The notes beneath the pieces are model-generated. The model made no database searches and was not told the DNA's origin. It was given only the letters and a program-made list of their open reading frames with translations. The position numbers and the translations under genes were made by a program. From Loxodes magnus (lineage: Eukaryota > Ciliophora > Karyorelictea > Loxodida > Loxodidae): a stretch of DNA of 64,000 nt. Within the stretch, counting starts at the first letter, position 1. Every line of letters starts with the position of its first letter. The stretch lies in contig CAMPDV010000949.1 of the NCBI GenBank assembly GCA_946699065.1, forward strand, positions 106,170 through 170,169, written 5' to 3'. This document shows positions 36,606 to 52,292 of this stretch, in pieces.

Positions 36606-39600
36606 AAAAAACTTAATATCTAAATTAAATTTAAATCTAACTATTTTTATCTTACTTAAAATTAAATAAAATTTAAATCTAACTATTTTTATCTTACATA
36701 AAATTAAATAAAATTTAAATCTAACTATTTTTATCTTACATAAAATTAAATATAATTTAAATATAACTATTTTTATCTTACATAAAATTAAATATAATTT
36801 AAATCTAACTATTTTTATCTTACATAAAATTAAATATAATTTGAATCTAACTATTTTTATCTTACATAAAATTAAATAAAATTTGAATCTAACTATTTTT
36901 ATTTTACATAAAATTAAATATAATTTGAATCTAACTATTTTTATCTTACATAAAATTAAATAAAATTTGAATCTAACTATTTTTATCTTACATAAAATTA
37001 AATAAAATTTAAATCTAACTATTTTTATAAAATTAAATAAAATTTAAATCTAACTAATTTTATAAAATTAATTTAAATAATATATCTAACTATTTTATCT
37101 TACATAAAATTAAATAAATATTGTATCTAGCTATTTTTATCTTACATAAAATTAAATAAAATTTAAATCTAACTATTTTTATCTTACATAAAATAAAATA
37201 AATATTGTATCTAGCTATTTTTATCTTACATAAAATTAATTAAAATTTAAATCTAACTATTTTTAACTTACATAAAATTAAATAAAATTTGAATCTAACT
37301 ATTTTTAACTTACATAAAATTAAATAAAATTTGAATCTAACTATTTTTATCTTACATAAAATTAAATAAAATTTAAATCTAACTATTTTTATAAAATTAA
37401 ATATAATTTGAATCTAACTATTTTTATAAAATTAATTAAAATTTAAATCTAACTATTTTTATAAAATTAAATATAATTTGAATCTAACTATTTTTAACTT
37501 ACATAAAATTAAATTAAATTTAAATCTAACTATTTTTATAAAATTAAATATAATTTGAATCTAACTATTTTTATCTTACATAAAATTAACGAAATATTTT
37601 TTCTAACTATTTTTATCTTACATAAAATTAAATAAAATTTAAATCTAACTATTTTTATCTTACATAAAATTAAATAAATAATTTATCTAACTATTTTTAT
37701 AAAATTAAATAAATAATTTATCTAACTATTTTTATCTTACATAAAATTAAATAAAATTTAAATCTAACTATTTTTATAAAATTAAATAAAATTTGAATCT
37801 AACTATTTATATCTTAAATAAAATTAAATTAAATTTAAATCTAACTATTTTTATCTTACATAAAATTAAATAAAATTTAAATCTAACTATTTTTATAAAA
37901 TTAAATATAATTTGAATCTAACTATTTTTATCTTACATAAAATTAACGAAATATTTTTTCTAACTATTTTTAACTTACATAAAATTAAATTAAATTTAAA
38001 TCTAACTATTTTTAACTTACATAAAATTAAATTAAATTTGAATCTAACTATTTTTATCTTACATAAAATTAAATATAATTTGAATCTAACTATTTTTATC
38101 TTACATAAAATTAAATTAAATTTAAATCTAACTATTTTTAACTTACATAAAATTAAATATAATTTGAATCTAACTATTTTTATCTTACATAAAATTAAAT
38201 AAAATTTAAATCTAACTATTTTTATAAAATTAAATATAATTTGAATCTAACTATTTTTATCTTACATAAAATTAACGAAATATTTTTTCTAACTATTTTT
38301 AACTTACATAAAATTAAATTAAATTTAAATCTAACTATTTTTAACTTACATAAAATTAAATATAATTTGAATCTAACTATTTTTATCTTACATAAAATTA
38401 AATTAAATTTAAATCTAACTATTTTTATCTTACATAAATTTAAATAAAATTTAAATCTAACTATTTTTATAAAATTAAATTAAATTTAAATCTAACTATT
38501 TTTATCTTACATAAAATTAAATTAAATTTAAATCTAACTATTTTTATCTTACATAAAATTAAATTAAATTTAAATCTAACTATTTTTATCTTACATAAAA
38601 TTAAATTAAATTTAAATCTAACTATTTTTATCTTACATAAAATTAAATAAAATTTAAATCTAACTATTTTTATCTTACATAAAATTAAATTAAATTTAAA
38701 TCTAACTATTTTTATCTTACATAAAATTAAATAAAATTTAAATCTAACTATTTTTATATTACATAAAATTAAATATAATTTGAATCTAACTATTTTTATC
38801 TTACATAAAATTAAATTAAATTTAAATCTAACTATTTTTATATTACATAAAATTAAATAAAATTTAAATCTAACTATTTTTATAAAATTAAATATAATTT
38901 AAATCTAACTATTTTTATCTTACATAAAATTAAATTAAATTTAAATCTAACTATTTTTATATTACATAAAATTTAATAAAATTTAAATCTAACTATTTTT
39001 ATAAAATTAAATTAAATTTAAATCTAACTATTTTTATCTTACATAAAATTAAATAAAATTTAAATCTAACTATTTTTATAAAATTAAATAAAATTTAAAT
39101 CTAACTATTTTTATAAAATTAAATAAAATTTAAATCTAACTATTTTTATAAAATTAAATATAATTTGAATCTAACTATTTTTATAAAATTAAATATAATT
39201 TAAATCTAACTATTTTTATAAAATTAAATATAATTTGAATCTAACTATTTTTATCTTACATAAAATTAAATTAAATTAAATTTAAATCTAACAATTTTTA
39301 TCTTACATAAATTTAAATAAAATTTAAATCTAACTATTTTTATAAAATTAAATATAATTTGAATCTAACTATTTTTATCTTACATAAAATTAAATTAAAT
39401 TTAAATCTAACTATTTTTATATTACATAAAATTAAATAAAATTTAAATCTAACTATTTTTATAAAATTAAATTAAATTTAAATCTAACTATTTTTATCTT
39501 ACATAAAATTAAATAAAATTTAAATCTAACTATTTTTATAAAATTAAATATAATTTGAATCTAACTATTTTTATAAAATTAAATATAATTTGAATCTAAC

Positions 39601-42600
39601 TTCTTTTATCTTACATAAAATTAAATAAATAATTTATCTAACTATTTTTATAAAATTAAATTAATATTTTATCTAACTATTTTTATCTTACATAAAATTA
39701 AATTAAATTTAAATCTAACTATTTTTATCTTACATAAAATTAAATAAAATTTGAATCTAACTATTTTTATCTTACATAAAATTAAATATAATTTGAATCT
39801 AACTATTTTTATAAAATTAAATTAAATTTAGATCTAACTATTTTTATCTTACATAAAATTAAATTAAATTTAAATCTAACTATTTTTATATTACATAAAA
39901 TTTAATAAAATTTAAATCTAACTATTTTTATAAAATTAAATTAAATTTAAATCTAACTATTTTTATAAAATTAAATTAAATTTAAATCTAACTATTTTTA
40001 TCTTACATAAAATTAAATAAAATTTAAATCTAACTATTTTTATCTTACATAAAATTAAATAAAATTTAAATCTAACTATTTTTATTAAATTAAATAAAAT
40101 TTAAATCTAACTATTTTTATAAAATTAAATATAATTTGAATCTAACTATTTTTATCTTACATAAAATTAAATAAATAATTTATCTAATTATTTTTATAAA
40201 ATTAAATAAATATTTTATCTAACTATTTTTATCTTACATAAAATTAACGAAATATTTTATCTAACTATTTTTAACTTACATAAAATGAAAATAAAATTTA
40301 GATCTAACTATTTTTATCTTACATAAAATTAAATAAAATTTAAATCTAACTATTTTTATCTTACATAAAATTAAATAAATAATTTATCTAATTATTTTTA
40401 TAAAATTAAATAAATATTTTATCTAACTATTTTTATCTTACATAAAATTAACGAAATATTTTATCTAACTATTTTTAACTTACATAAAATTAAATAAAAT
40501 TTAAATCTAACTATTTTTATAAAATTAAATAAAATTTAAATCTAACTATTTTTATAAAATTAATTAAAATTTAAATCTAACTATTTTTAAAAATTAAATA
40601 TAGATTGAATCTAACTATTTTTAACTTACATAAAATTAAATTAAATTTAAATCTAACTATTTTTATCTTACATAAAATTAAATAAAATTTAAATCTAACT
40701 ATTTTTATAAAATTAAATATAATTTGAATCTAACTATTTTTATCTTACATAAAATTAAATTAAATTAAATTTAAATCTAACTATTTTTATATTACATAAA
40801 ATTAAATAAAATTTAAATCTAACTATTTTTATAAAATTAAATTAAATTTAAATCTAACTATTTTTATCTTACATAAAATTAAATAAAATTTAAATCTAAC
40901 TATTTTTATAAAATTAAATATAATTTGAATCTAACTATTTTTATCTCACATAAAATTAAATTAAATTTAAATCTAACTATTTTTATATTACATAAAATTA
41001 AATAAAATTTAAATCTAACTATTTTTATAAAATTAAATATAATTTGAATCTAACTATTTTTATCTTACATAAAATTAAATTAAATTTAAATCTAACTATT
41101 TTTATAAAATTAAATAAAATTTAAATCTAACTATTTTTATAAAATTAAATATAATTTGAATCTAACTATTTTTATCTTACATAAAATTAAATAAATAATT
41201 TATCTAACTATTTTTATAAAATTAAATTAATATTTTATCTAACTATTTTTATAAAATTAAATATAATTTGAATCTAACTATTTTTATCTTACATAAAATT
41301 AAATAAAATTTAAATCTAACTATTTTTATAAAATTAAATAAAATTTAAATCTAACTATTTTTATAAAATTAAATATAATTTGAATCTAACTATTTTTATC
41401 TTACATAAAATTAAATTAAATTTAAATCAAACTATTTTTATATTACATAAAATTAAATATAATTTAAATCTAACTATTTTTATAAAATTAAATAAAATTT
41501 AAATCTAACTATTTTTATAAAATTAAATAAAATTTAAATCTAACTATTTTTATAAAATTAAATATAATTTGAATCTAACTATTTTTAACTTACATAAAAT
41601 TAAATTAAATTTAAATCTAACTATTTTTATCTTACATAAAATTAAATAAAATTTAAATCTAACTATTTTTATAAAATTAAATATAATTTGAATCTAACTA
41701 TTTTTATCTTACATAAAATTAAATTAAATTTAAATCTAACTATTTTTATATTACATAAAATTAAATAAAATTTAAATCTAACTATTTTTATCAAATTAAA
41801 TAAAATTTAAATCTAACTATTTTTATAAAATTAAATAAAATTTAAATCTAACGATTTTTATAAAATTAAATAAAATTTAAATCTAACTATTTTTATCTCA
41901 CATAAAATTAAATTAAATTTAAATCTAACTATTTTTATCTTACATAAATTTAAATAAAATTTAAATCTAACTATTTTTATAAAATTATATATAATTTGAA
42001 TCTAACTATTTTTATCTTACATAAAATTAAATTAAATTTAAATCTAACTATTTTTATAAAATTAAATAAAATTTAAATCTAACTATTTTTATAAAATTAA
42101 ATATAATTTGAATCTAACTATTTTTATCTTACATAAAATTAAATAAATAATTTATCTAACTATTTTTATAAAATTAAATTAATATTTTATCTAACTATTT
42201 TTATAAAATTAAATATAATTTGAATCTAACTATTTTTATCTTACATAAAATTAAATAAAATTTAAATCTAACTATTTTTATAAAATTAAATAAAATTTAA
42301 ATCTAACTATTTTTATAAAATTAAATATAATTTGAATCTAACTATTTTTATCTTACATAAAATTAAATTAAATTTAAATCAAACTATTTTTATATTACAT
42401 AAAATTAAATAAAATTTAAATCTAACTATTTTTATAAAATTAAATAAAATTTAAATCTAACTATTTTTATAAAATTAAATAAAATTTAAATCTAACTATT
42501 TTTATATTACATAAAATTAAATAAAATTTAAATCTAACTATTTTTATAAAATTAAATATAATTTGAATCTAACTATTTTTAACTTACATAAAATTAAATT

Positions 42601-45600
42601 AAATTTAAATCTAACTATTTTTATCTTACATAAAATTAAATTAAATTTAAATCTAACTATTTTTATCTTACATAAAATTAAATAAATAATTTATCTAACT
42701 ATTTTTATAAAATTAAATATAATTGAATCTAACTATTTTTATCTTACATAAAATTAAATATAATTTGAATCTTACTATTTTTATATTACATAAAATTAAA
42801 TAAAATTTGAATCTAACTATTTTTATCTTACATAAAATTAAATAAAATTTAAATCTAACTATTTTTATAAAATTAAATAAAATTTAAATCTAACTATTTT
42901 TATCTTACATAAAATTAAATTAAATTTAAATCAAACTATTTTTATCTTACATAAAATTAAATTAAATTTAAATCTAACTATTTTTATCTTACATAAAATT
43001 AAATATAATTTGAATCTAACTATTTTTATCTTACATAAAATTAAATAAAATTTAAATCTAACTATTTTTATAAAATTAAATAAAATTTAAATCTAACTAT
43101 TTTTATAAAATTAAATAAAATTTAAATCTAACTATTTTTATAAAATTAAATAAAATTTAAATCTAACTATTTTTATAAAATTAAATAAAATTTAAATCTA
43201 ACTATTTTTATAAAATTAAATATAATTTGAATCTAACTATTTTTATCTTACATAAAATTAAATTAAATTAAATTTAAATCTAACTATTTTTATCTTACAT
43301 AAATTTAAATAAAATTTAAATCTAACTATTTTTATAAAATTAAATATAATTTGAATCTAACTATTTTTATCTTACATAAAATTAAATTAAATTTAAATCT
43401 AACTATTTTTATCTTACATAAAATTAAATATAATTTGAATCTAACTATTTTTATATTACATAAAATTAATTAAATATTATAGCTAACTATTTTTATAAAA
43501 TTAAATAAAATTTAAATATAACTATTTTTATATTACATAAAATTAAATATAATTTGAATCTAACTATTTTTATCTTACATAAAATTAAATATAATTTAAA
43601 TCTAACTATTTTATCTTACATAAAATTAAATAAAATTTGAATCTAACTATTTTTATCTTACATAAAATTAAATAAAATTTAAATCTAACTATTTTTATAA
43701 AATTAAATAAAATTTAAATCTAACTATTTTTATCTTACATAAAATTAAATTAAATTTAAATCTAACTATTTTTATCTTACATAAAATTAAATAAAATTTA
43801 AATCTAACTATTTTTATATTACATAAAATTAATTAAATATTATAGCTAACTATTTTTATAAAATTAAATAAAATTTAAATCTAACTATTTTTATAAAATT
43901 AAATATAATTTGAATCTAACTATTTTTATCTTACATAAAATTAAATTAAATTTAAATATAACTATTTTTATCTTACATAAAATTAAATTAAATTTAAATC
44001 TAACTATTTTTATCTTACATAAAATTAAATAAAATTTAAATCTAACTATTTTTATCTAACATAAAATTAAATAAATAATTTATCTAACTATTTTTATAAA
44101 ATTAAATAAATATTTTATCTAACTATTTTTAACTTACATAAAATTAAATAAAATTTGAATCTAACTATTTTTATCTTACATAAAATTAAATAAAATTTAA
44201 ATCTAACTATTTTTATAAAATTAAATATAATTTGAATCTAACTATTTTATCTTACATAAAATTAAATAAAATTTAAATCTAACTATTTTTATCTTACATA
44301 AAATTAAATAAATAATTTATCTAACTATTTTTAAAAAATTAAATAAATATTTTATCTAACTATTTTTAACTTACATAAAATTAAATAAAATTTAAATCTA
44401 ACTATTTTTATCTTACATAAAATTAAATAAAATTTAAATCTAACTATTTTTATAAAATTAAATATAATTTGAATCTAACTATTTTTATCTTACATAAAAT
44501 TAAATTAAATTTAAATCTAACTATTTTTATCTTACATAAAATTAAATAAAATTTAAATCAAACTATTTTTATAAAATTAAATATAATTTGAATCTAACTA
44601 TTTTTATCTTACATAAAATTAAATAAAATTTAAGACTAACTATTTTTATCTTACATAAATTTAAATAAAATTTAAATCAAACTATTTTTATAAAATTAAA
44701 TATAATTTGAATCTAACTATTTTTATCTTACATAAAATTAAATAAAATTTAAATCTAACTATTTTTATCTTACATAAATTTAAATAAAATTTAAATCTAA
44801 CTATTTTTATAAAATTAAATATAATTTGAATCTAACTATTTTTATCTTACATAAAATTAAATTAAATATAAATCTAACTATTTTTATCTTACATAAAATT
44901 AAATAAAATTTAAATATAACTATTTTTATATTACATAAAATTAAATATAATTTGAATCTAACTATTTTTATCTTACATAAAATTAAATATAATTTGAATC
45001 TAACTATTTTTAACTTACATAAATTTAAATAAAATTTAAATCTAACTATTTTTATAAAATTAAATATAATTTGAATCTAACAATTTTTATCTTACATAAA
45101 ATTAAATTAAATTTAAATCTAACTATTTTTATCTTACATAAAATTAAATAAATATTATAGCTAACTATTTTTATAAAATTAAATAAATATTTTATCTAAC
45201 TATTTTTAACTTACATAAAATTAAATATAATTTGAATCTAACTATTTTTATCTTACATAAAATTAAATTAAATTTAAATCTAACTATTTTTATCTTACAT
45301 AAAATTAAATAAATAATTTATCTAACTATTTTTATAAAATTAAATAAATATTTTATCTAACTATTTTTATCTTACATAAAATTAAATAAAATTTAAATCT
45401 AACTATTTTTATCTTACATAAAATTAAATAAAATTTAAATCTAACTATTTTTATAAAATTAAATAAATATTGTATCTAGCTATTTTTATCTTACATAAAA
45501 TTAAATATATAATTTATCTAATTATTTTTATAAAATTAAATAAATATTTTATCTAACTATTTTTAACTTACATAAAATTAAATATAATTTGAATCTAACT

Positions 45601-46250
45601 ATTTTTATCTTACATAAAATAAAATTAAATTTAAATCTAACTATTTTTATCTTACATAAAATTAAATAAATATTTTATCTAACTATTTTTAACTTACATA
45701 AAATTAAATATAATTTAAATCTAACTATTTTTAACTTACATAAAATTAAATAAAATTTAAATCTAACTATTTTTATAAAATTAAATATAATTTGAATCTA
45801 ACTATTTTTATCTTACATAAAATTAAATAAAATTTAAATCTAACTATTTTTATAAAATTAAATATAATTTGAATCTAACTATTTTTATCTTACATAAAAT
45901 TAAATTAAATTTAAATCTAACTATTTTTATCTTACATAAAATAAAATAAATATTGTATCTAGCTATTTTATCTTATCTAAGATCAAATAAATATTAAATC
46001 TAACTTTTTTTATCTTACATAAAATTAAATAAAATTTAAATCTAACGATTTTTATAAAATTAAATAAATATTTTATCTAACTATTTTTATCTTATCTAAA
46101 ATTAAATAAAATTTAAATCTAACTATTTTTATCAAATTAAATAAAATTTAAATCTAACTATTTTTATAAAATTAAATAAAATTTAAATCTAACGATTTTT
46201 ATAAAATTAAATAAATTTAAATCAACTATTTTTATCTTACATAAAATTAT
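36606..46250. repeat. 9.6-kb satellite with interspersed 42-bp and 35-bp units
   Basis: The array is built on a unit containing AAATTTAAATCTAACTA and TTTTTATCTTACATAAAATT (42 bp, e.g. spacing of CTAACT from 36679 to 36721). A shorter 35-bp form lacks CTTACAT (e.g. 37015 to 37050). Long and short forms alternate irregularly, with variants such as ATTAACGAAATATTTT. By length there are roughly 240 units. Short open frames within it are by-products of repetition. It begins where LINE-derived sequence fades out. Confidence 0.92.
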
Positions 46251-49200
46251 TTAAAGGTGTTTGATTTGATTTTTTTATTTTATTTCTTTTGCTTTTTCAT
46301 TAATCTAAATAGTTCTTTTTATTAATAAATATATATTTTTAAATCGAAAGTTTTCATTTTTTGTAATTTATTTTAGATTTTCGAAGAATCTTTTTTTTTT
46401 CTTATATCTTTATATTTTGTCATTATTTATATTTAATAATATTTTATTTCTTTACAGTTTTAATTATTTAGCTACGTTGCATTTTATAAAATTTTTTATT
46501 TATTTTTTATTCAAAACTTTACAAAGGATTAAAGTGTTCGATTACTTATATTTCAATTTGACTTAAAATCTTTTGCTAAAATTTTTTTTTTTTAGTTTTG
46601 TCTTTAGCAGTATTCCTATTCCTAATACTTCTAACTTTCTTTTTTATAACCTAAGTGTCAAAAGCATTTAATTTGTTTGTCTGACTGCTTTTATTAAGAA
46701 GTCAATTGTTTGTCTTATTTATAGTGATTCAAGTTATGTAAAATTATGATATAATGAAAATGATACAAAGATAATTGAATACAAATATAGTTCTAAAACT
46801 TGATTTGACTTTCCTATTGACTTATTTATAATTCAATATATTCTTTTGAATTTAAAAATACAACGTAAAAGCTTAAAGAAATATACTTGATTGTATAATT
46901 ATACTAATGTTCTGCATTTAAGCAAAACAGTTTTTCAAGAATAACTTAATTAAAGATACTTACTTTTATTTTGATGCTATAAAAAATTTATTTTTTTAGT
47001 TTTTTATAAAGTATGCTTACAATCTTTATTTAAACTTTAGCAGAAACTATTATTTTATATAATTAAAATAATTAAGGAATATATTATTTTTTAATTCAGA
47101 AAATGCTTAAGCTTCATAATACAAGGCTTAAAGTTAACTTTATTAGTAGTTTAAATTTGTTAATTATTCCGTTAGCTTAAACTTAAATATATCTAAAAAG
47201 CAATAAGAGAATTTTAACTCTATAGAAAATAATAGAGCTATATTAATCTATTTATTAAGATAAGGTTAAAATAATAAGAGATACTTTAAAAGATAACAAC
47301 TAAAAGTTATTTTGCTAATTTTCTTATATTTTATCTAAGTAAAAATAAAAAATTTAGTTAATTATCCTAAAATAATTTTTACTAAATGCCTCTTATGAAA
47401 TATATCTTAGCTTTACAATTATTTCAATTTTAATTGATCAATAAATAAAAATAGAATGCTTGGCAAACCATAATTGAAATTAGTTGAATAAAAGTATTTT
47501 AATTAATTAAAATTTAACATTCTAGATATTAAAGAATAATTTGAAACTTCATTAATTTTAGTAAATAAAAAAATAAATTTTAGAGGTAAAATTTAAAATT
47601 TCTTCTATAAAGATAAATATAAAAAATCAAGTTTAATATGCTTTAATTTTAAAATGTATGAATTTTAGAATGAATCTAGTGTTTTAAGTAGCATTATTGT
47701 AAGAAAATGCAATCAGTTCACGTTTTTATATTCTCTTACTTAAATTTTATAATTTACTTTAATTATTCAATAAATTCCTTAATTATTTATTTAATGAAAA
47801 AAATTTATTATAATTTGAATACTTAGTTTAAAAATTAATAAAAGAATCTTTATTTTTTGAAACTCTAAATTATTTTTTAAAGTTTTTAACTTATTTCGTA
47901 AAAAATTTAAAATACATTTGTATTTATATATTTGAACAAATTTAATTATTAAAAATTAAAAAATTGTTTATAATGCATAACTATAATGTATTTTAAATAG
48001 ATAGAATAGCCATTTAAATTTAAAATAATATACTCTTAAAGAGAAATAGTTAGAATGCTATATAGATAATAATTTTATATTTAATTATCTAGCAATTTTA
48101 GAAATAATAGCATTATTTAATTATTAAACTTATTTTTCTTCATTTATTTAATACTACTATTATAACTAAAAATATTCTTTCCAAAGAGTTTCTATAGAAA
48201 ATCCATAATCTAAGTATTTAAGTTAAGTTAGTTTAATCATAAAGTTTCATTTTATGTTCTTAATAAATAATAGAGGTTTTGCTTATATGATGATACTATT
48301 TTATGTAAGTTATTACTTATGCTTGGTAGCTTATTTAATTATTATCATTTTAATGCTCTATTTTTTATTAAAAGTGACAGCGGTGGGATTTTAACCCACG
48401 CCCCAAAAGATTAGTGCCTAAGAGCACTCGGTCACACTGTCTGTTATTAATAGGATATTAATTTCTTTAAATATTCTAACTTTGAAACTAATTAATTATA
48501 TACAAGGTTACTTATATTTTGTTATTATTATAATAAGCATTCATTCCTTATCTTAAAAACTTAAACCTTTATGCTTATCAAGTTAGTAAATAAATAGTTT
48601 AATTAAATAAAATTTTTAATTGATAGCACTTATATCTAAAAGCTATTTTACTCTAAAAAGTTTGAATATCCTTATATTTTTATTCTTCTTTGAAATTAAA
48701 TGAATAACCTTAATTAGCTTTTTAAATGCTAATATAATAATATTGCTAATTTAATAATTATTAAGTTTCTTATTCTATTAGAATATATATCATTAAGCTA
48801 CTAAACATTTCTGAAATAGATATTATAATAGTTAAATTATTATATAGAAACTACTTCAACTGCTTACTTTTTACGATTCTTAAGAACTAAATTTCAAATT
48901 TATTTAATCTTATTAAAGTATTTTATTTATTAATTAAAAATCACTTTAATTTAGAAAGAAAGCCTGTTTATCTAATTTAAGCAGATACTTCCCTAAAATG
49001 AAGTTCTAAATATAAGTGTATTAAAATAATTAATATAATTAAATTTGTTTAATGTTTAAGTTATATATCTAGAAATCTAAAGCTTAAGCTTATTAAATTA
49101 ATTACTAACTTATTAATAATTATTTAGAGCTTAGTTTATTTTAATATCGCACTATTTCTTTAAAATTATAAAATAAATAGACTCTTAAACTATTAATTTC

Positions 49201-52200
49201 CTTTTAATTTCCTTTTACTTTTAGTTTTTTCAGTTTGATAGATTAAGTTTTTTGATAGTAGAATAAATATAATAAAAGCTTAGAAAGAATTAAAATATTA
49301 GATATAATATAATATTAAGCTATTAATTATTTAGTTATAGCTTTATTATTATATTTTATTTAAAATAAGCAATTATGCAATTATTATATCTACTAATAAA
49401 CATCTAACTAACTTTTAAAATTACATTTAACTATTATTTCAGCTAAAACTTTAATAGATTTATAAAAAGCAAGATTATTTAACTTTTTACTAGAATTAAT
49501 TATTTTAAAACCTTATAACTATATTATATTCTAATTGTAATAAAAAGTTAATATGATATTTAATAACTTTAAATCTAATTAAATGTTAGTTTAATAAAGG
49601 ATAGATAATTTAAATTATATAATCTTAGTTGTATTGTAAATAAAAAATAATAATTATGTATTTCTATTCGCTAACTTTATGAGATAAATATCTCTTTCAT
49701 TTACAAATTATTAGACAATGCTTGCTAGTTATATTTAAGATTTTATTAATATAAATTTTATCTATAATTAAAGATATTTCTTAGTTTTATCTAATTTTAG
49801 TTTCAAAGTCTATCAAAGTTATCAATGTACCTTATATTGATAATTCTATTGATTAAGGTTTAGAAATAAATTTATTTAATTAAGCATATCATTTATAAGT
49901 TCTATTTTTTGTAAAAGAGTTATAAATAGATAAAGTGCTTTATCTATCGTATTACAAAATGTTTATATTAAAAAAGATATAACTACCAAATCATTATATC
50001 TATACCAGATGTTTATTATAAATTGTTTTTATTTAAAAAATAAAGATTATTTTTACATTTTAAGCTATAGAAAATAGATTAATGAATTTTATAGCTTCTT
50101 TTTATTAAGAAAAAGTGATTTTTATTCTTAAAGTAAAAATGCGATTATGAAAGATTTAACTTCAATGTATCTGAAATTTTCCATTAATTTTATTTAAAAT
50201 TTTAACTTTAATCTTTTCAATGAAAACTCAGATACCTTACATTAATTTTAAAATAGAGGAAATACTTTTATTTAATAATCTTTATAAATTATTCATAAAA
50301 TATCTATTATAAGATTCATTAATATTTATTTCAACTAATTTGATCATGTTTTATCTTTTATTTAAGTTAAATCTAAATTATAAAATTATAAATTAAATTA
50401 TTTTAAATATGATTTAATTAAATATTCTGGTTATTGGTATATCATTACTAATATTTTAAATAATTAAAATATTAGTAAAAATTAAGTCTAATTATATATG
50501 TGTTTCATGTAAATAAATTTATAATTCATTTCTTTAATCTATTAGTTAGTATTACCTAATAATTTATCATCTAAAATCTTTATAAACCTATTTATTTGTA
50601 CCATCTATTAAAGGCTTATTTCTTCTTCTAATATATTATGATTCTCATTAAAATTAAAGTTAAAATAAATATATTGCGAACATAACTATTATATGATTAA
50701 TAAATCTTTTTTTTGTCATTTTTTAAATAAATTATTTAACTTTTAGATATAATTTAAAGAAAACTAGACGTTCTTAAAATTAAAGTGAATAAAGTGATGA
50801 GAATAAAAAATTATAAGATTAAATAGTAATTTAAAAATGTATATTTGTACTAAGAATTTGGGGATGCTTAGAATTAAATATAATTTAGTAAAAGACCTAA
50901 TGAAGTAGACACTAATATATAATGATTCATAACTCTAGCTTTAGTTGATTGATTATTTTATATTTTATAATAATTTCTTAATCTTATTAGTTAATTTAGA
51001 ATAAATCTTAAAGCTTGTTTATTCCTATTGCTATAATTTATTAATTTAAATCTTTTAAGTTATTATTTTGCCTTATAAATTCTAATATAATGCATAGTTA
51101 AATATGCTTTTTGTCTATTTAAGGCTAAAAGGATAAAATATAAGAGTCATTAGATTCTAGAATTAAGTTCAGCTATTTTCTAATTTTTATCTAAATAGGA
51201 TGATCCTAATTGTATTATAGCTTGATATTTTTAATTTCCCTCTTTTAAACTTAAAATTCTTAAATAAATGTAAAGAGTAGATTTTCTTAATGAGATACAT
51301 GCTTAAAGAAATGAATTACATTCTAAATAAAAATGAAGCAATTAAGTAAATAAATTCTAAATAGGTAGTAGTTTCTAAAGGTTAGATAATATTAGATAAC
51401 TCTATGAGTTATAGGTAACTATAGTAGCATTGTATATAATAACTAATAATATCTAAATAGTTTAGATATCTGCTTTATATAATGATAGAATTAGCTTTAG
51501 AAGTAGATTAGAGTAATTAATAGTAAATTAGATAAATGTTATAATATAACTCTAAGAATTTAATATAAATGCAAGTATATTCAATAAACTATTTCATTAT
51601 TCTCTTTATTAGAATCTTTAAAACTTAACTTATAACTATTTACTATCTTATAAGCACAAGCTCTTAGATTCTAATATCAATGTAAGTACTAATTTTAGAA
51701 ATTAGCTAGACACTATTAAATTAGTAGTTATAATATTAAATTAATATTAAGCTTTATTTTTATTATCTATTTCCAAAGCTAGTTATATTATTAATATTAT
51801 ACTATTTATTACTTAAATCTAATTATATTCAACAATAAATTAAATACTACTATCTTTCTGAGGAATTAAAGATAGTAACTAAAGAAGCTTAGTTAATTAT
51901 ACCAAAATACCATGCTAGCAATATTAAAACAAATCCTACTTACCTTTGCATAATTTCCTTAATTAAAATATAAAGATATTGTACTAAGAATAATTAAGGC
52001 TAATACTTTTATACTATTAGTTTAATCATAGGAGATATAGCTTATTAAAATGAAGGCTACTAGCATAATTATTATTAAGTTAAGGTTATTTTTACTTTAA
52101 TATATAAATTAAATATATCAAATGAATAATTACTTTATAAATGAACCATATAGTACAAATACTTAAGATATATAAACATTTAGCGAATCTTTAAATTTAA

Positions 52201-52290
52201 ATTATATTCCTTAAGCAATATTTAATTATTAACTTGGGTTTTTTATTTAAATTTGTACTTAAAAGATAGGATTTAATTAAAACAAATTAA
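46251..52290. other. long AT-rich gene-poor stretch
   Basis: Apart from a tRNA-like sequence at 48376-48441, I see no gene, motif or array in about 6 kb. Most of it has the texture of short mixed A/T words without long homopolymers, as at 4.3-6.7 kb. Confidence 0.5.
48376..48441 (-). tRNA. class II (Ser/Leu-type) tRNA-like sequence lacking most of the anticodon arm
   Basis: On the minus strand the acceptor GACAGTG/CGCTGTC pairs over 7 bp (one wobble). It is followed by TG and a class II D-arm ACCGAGTG...AGGC, and a T-arm GTGGG-TTAAAAT-CCCAC is complete. Between D- and T-arms only about 16 nt remain, too short for anticodon and variable arms. TTAAAAT replaces the usual TTCAAAT loop. This is probably a tRNA-Ser or tRNA-Leu pseudogene with an internal deletion. 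Confidence 0.55.
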
Positions 52291-52292
52291 GT

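Noticed and set aside
37912..38447. Standard-code ORFs inside the satellite (NLTIFxLHKIK-type repeats)
   Set aside because: They arise from a 42-bp unit that is a multiple of three; interspersed 35-bp units break the frame and nothing else supports coding.
36606..46250. CRISPR array
   Set aside because: There are no unique spacers; long and short units form a continuous satellite, and the genome is eukaryotic.
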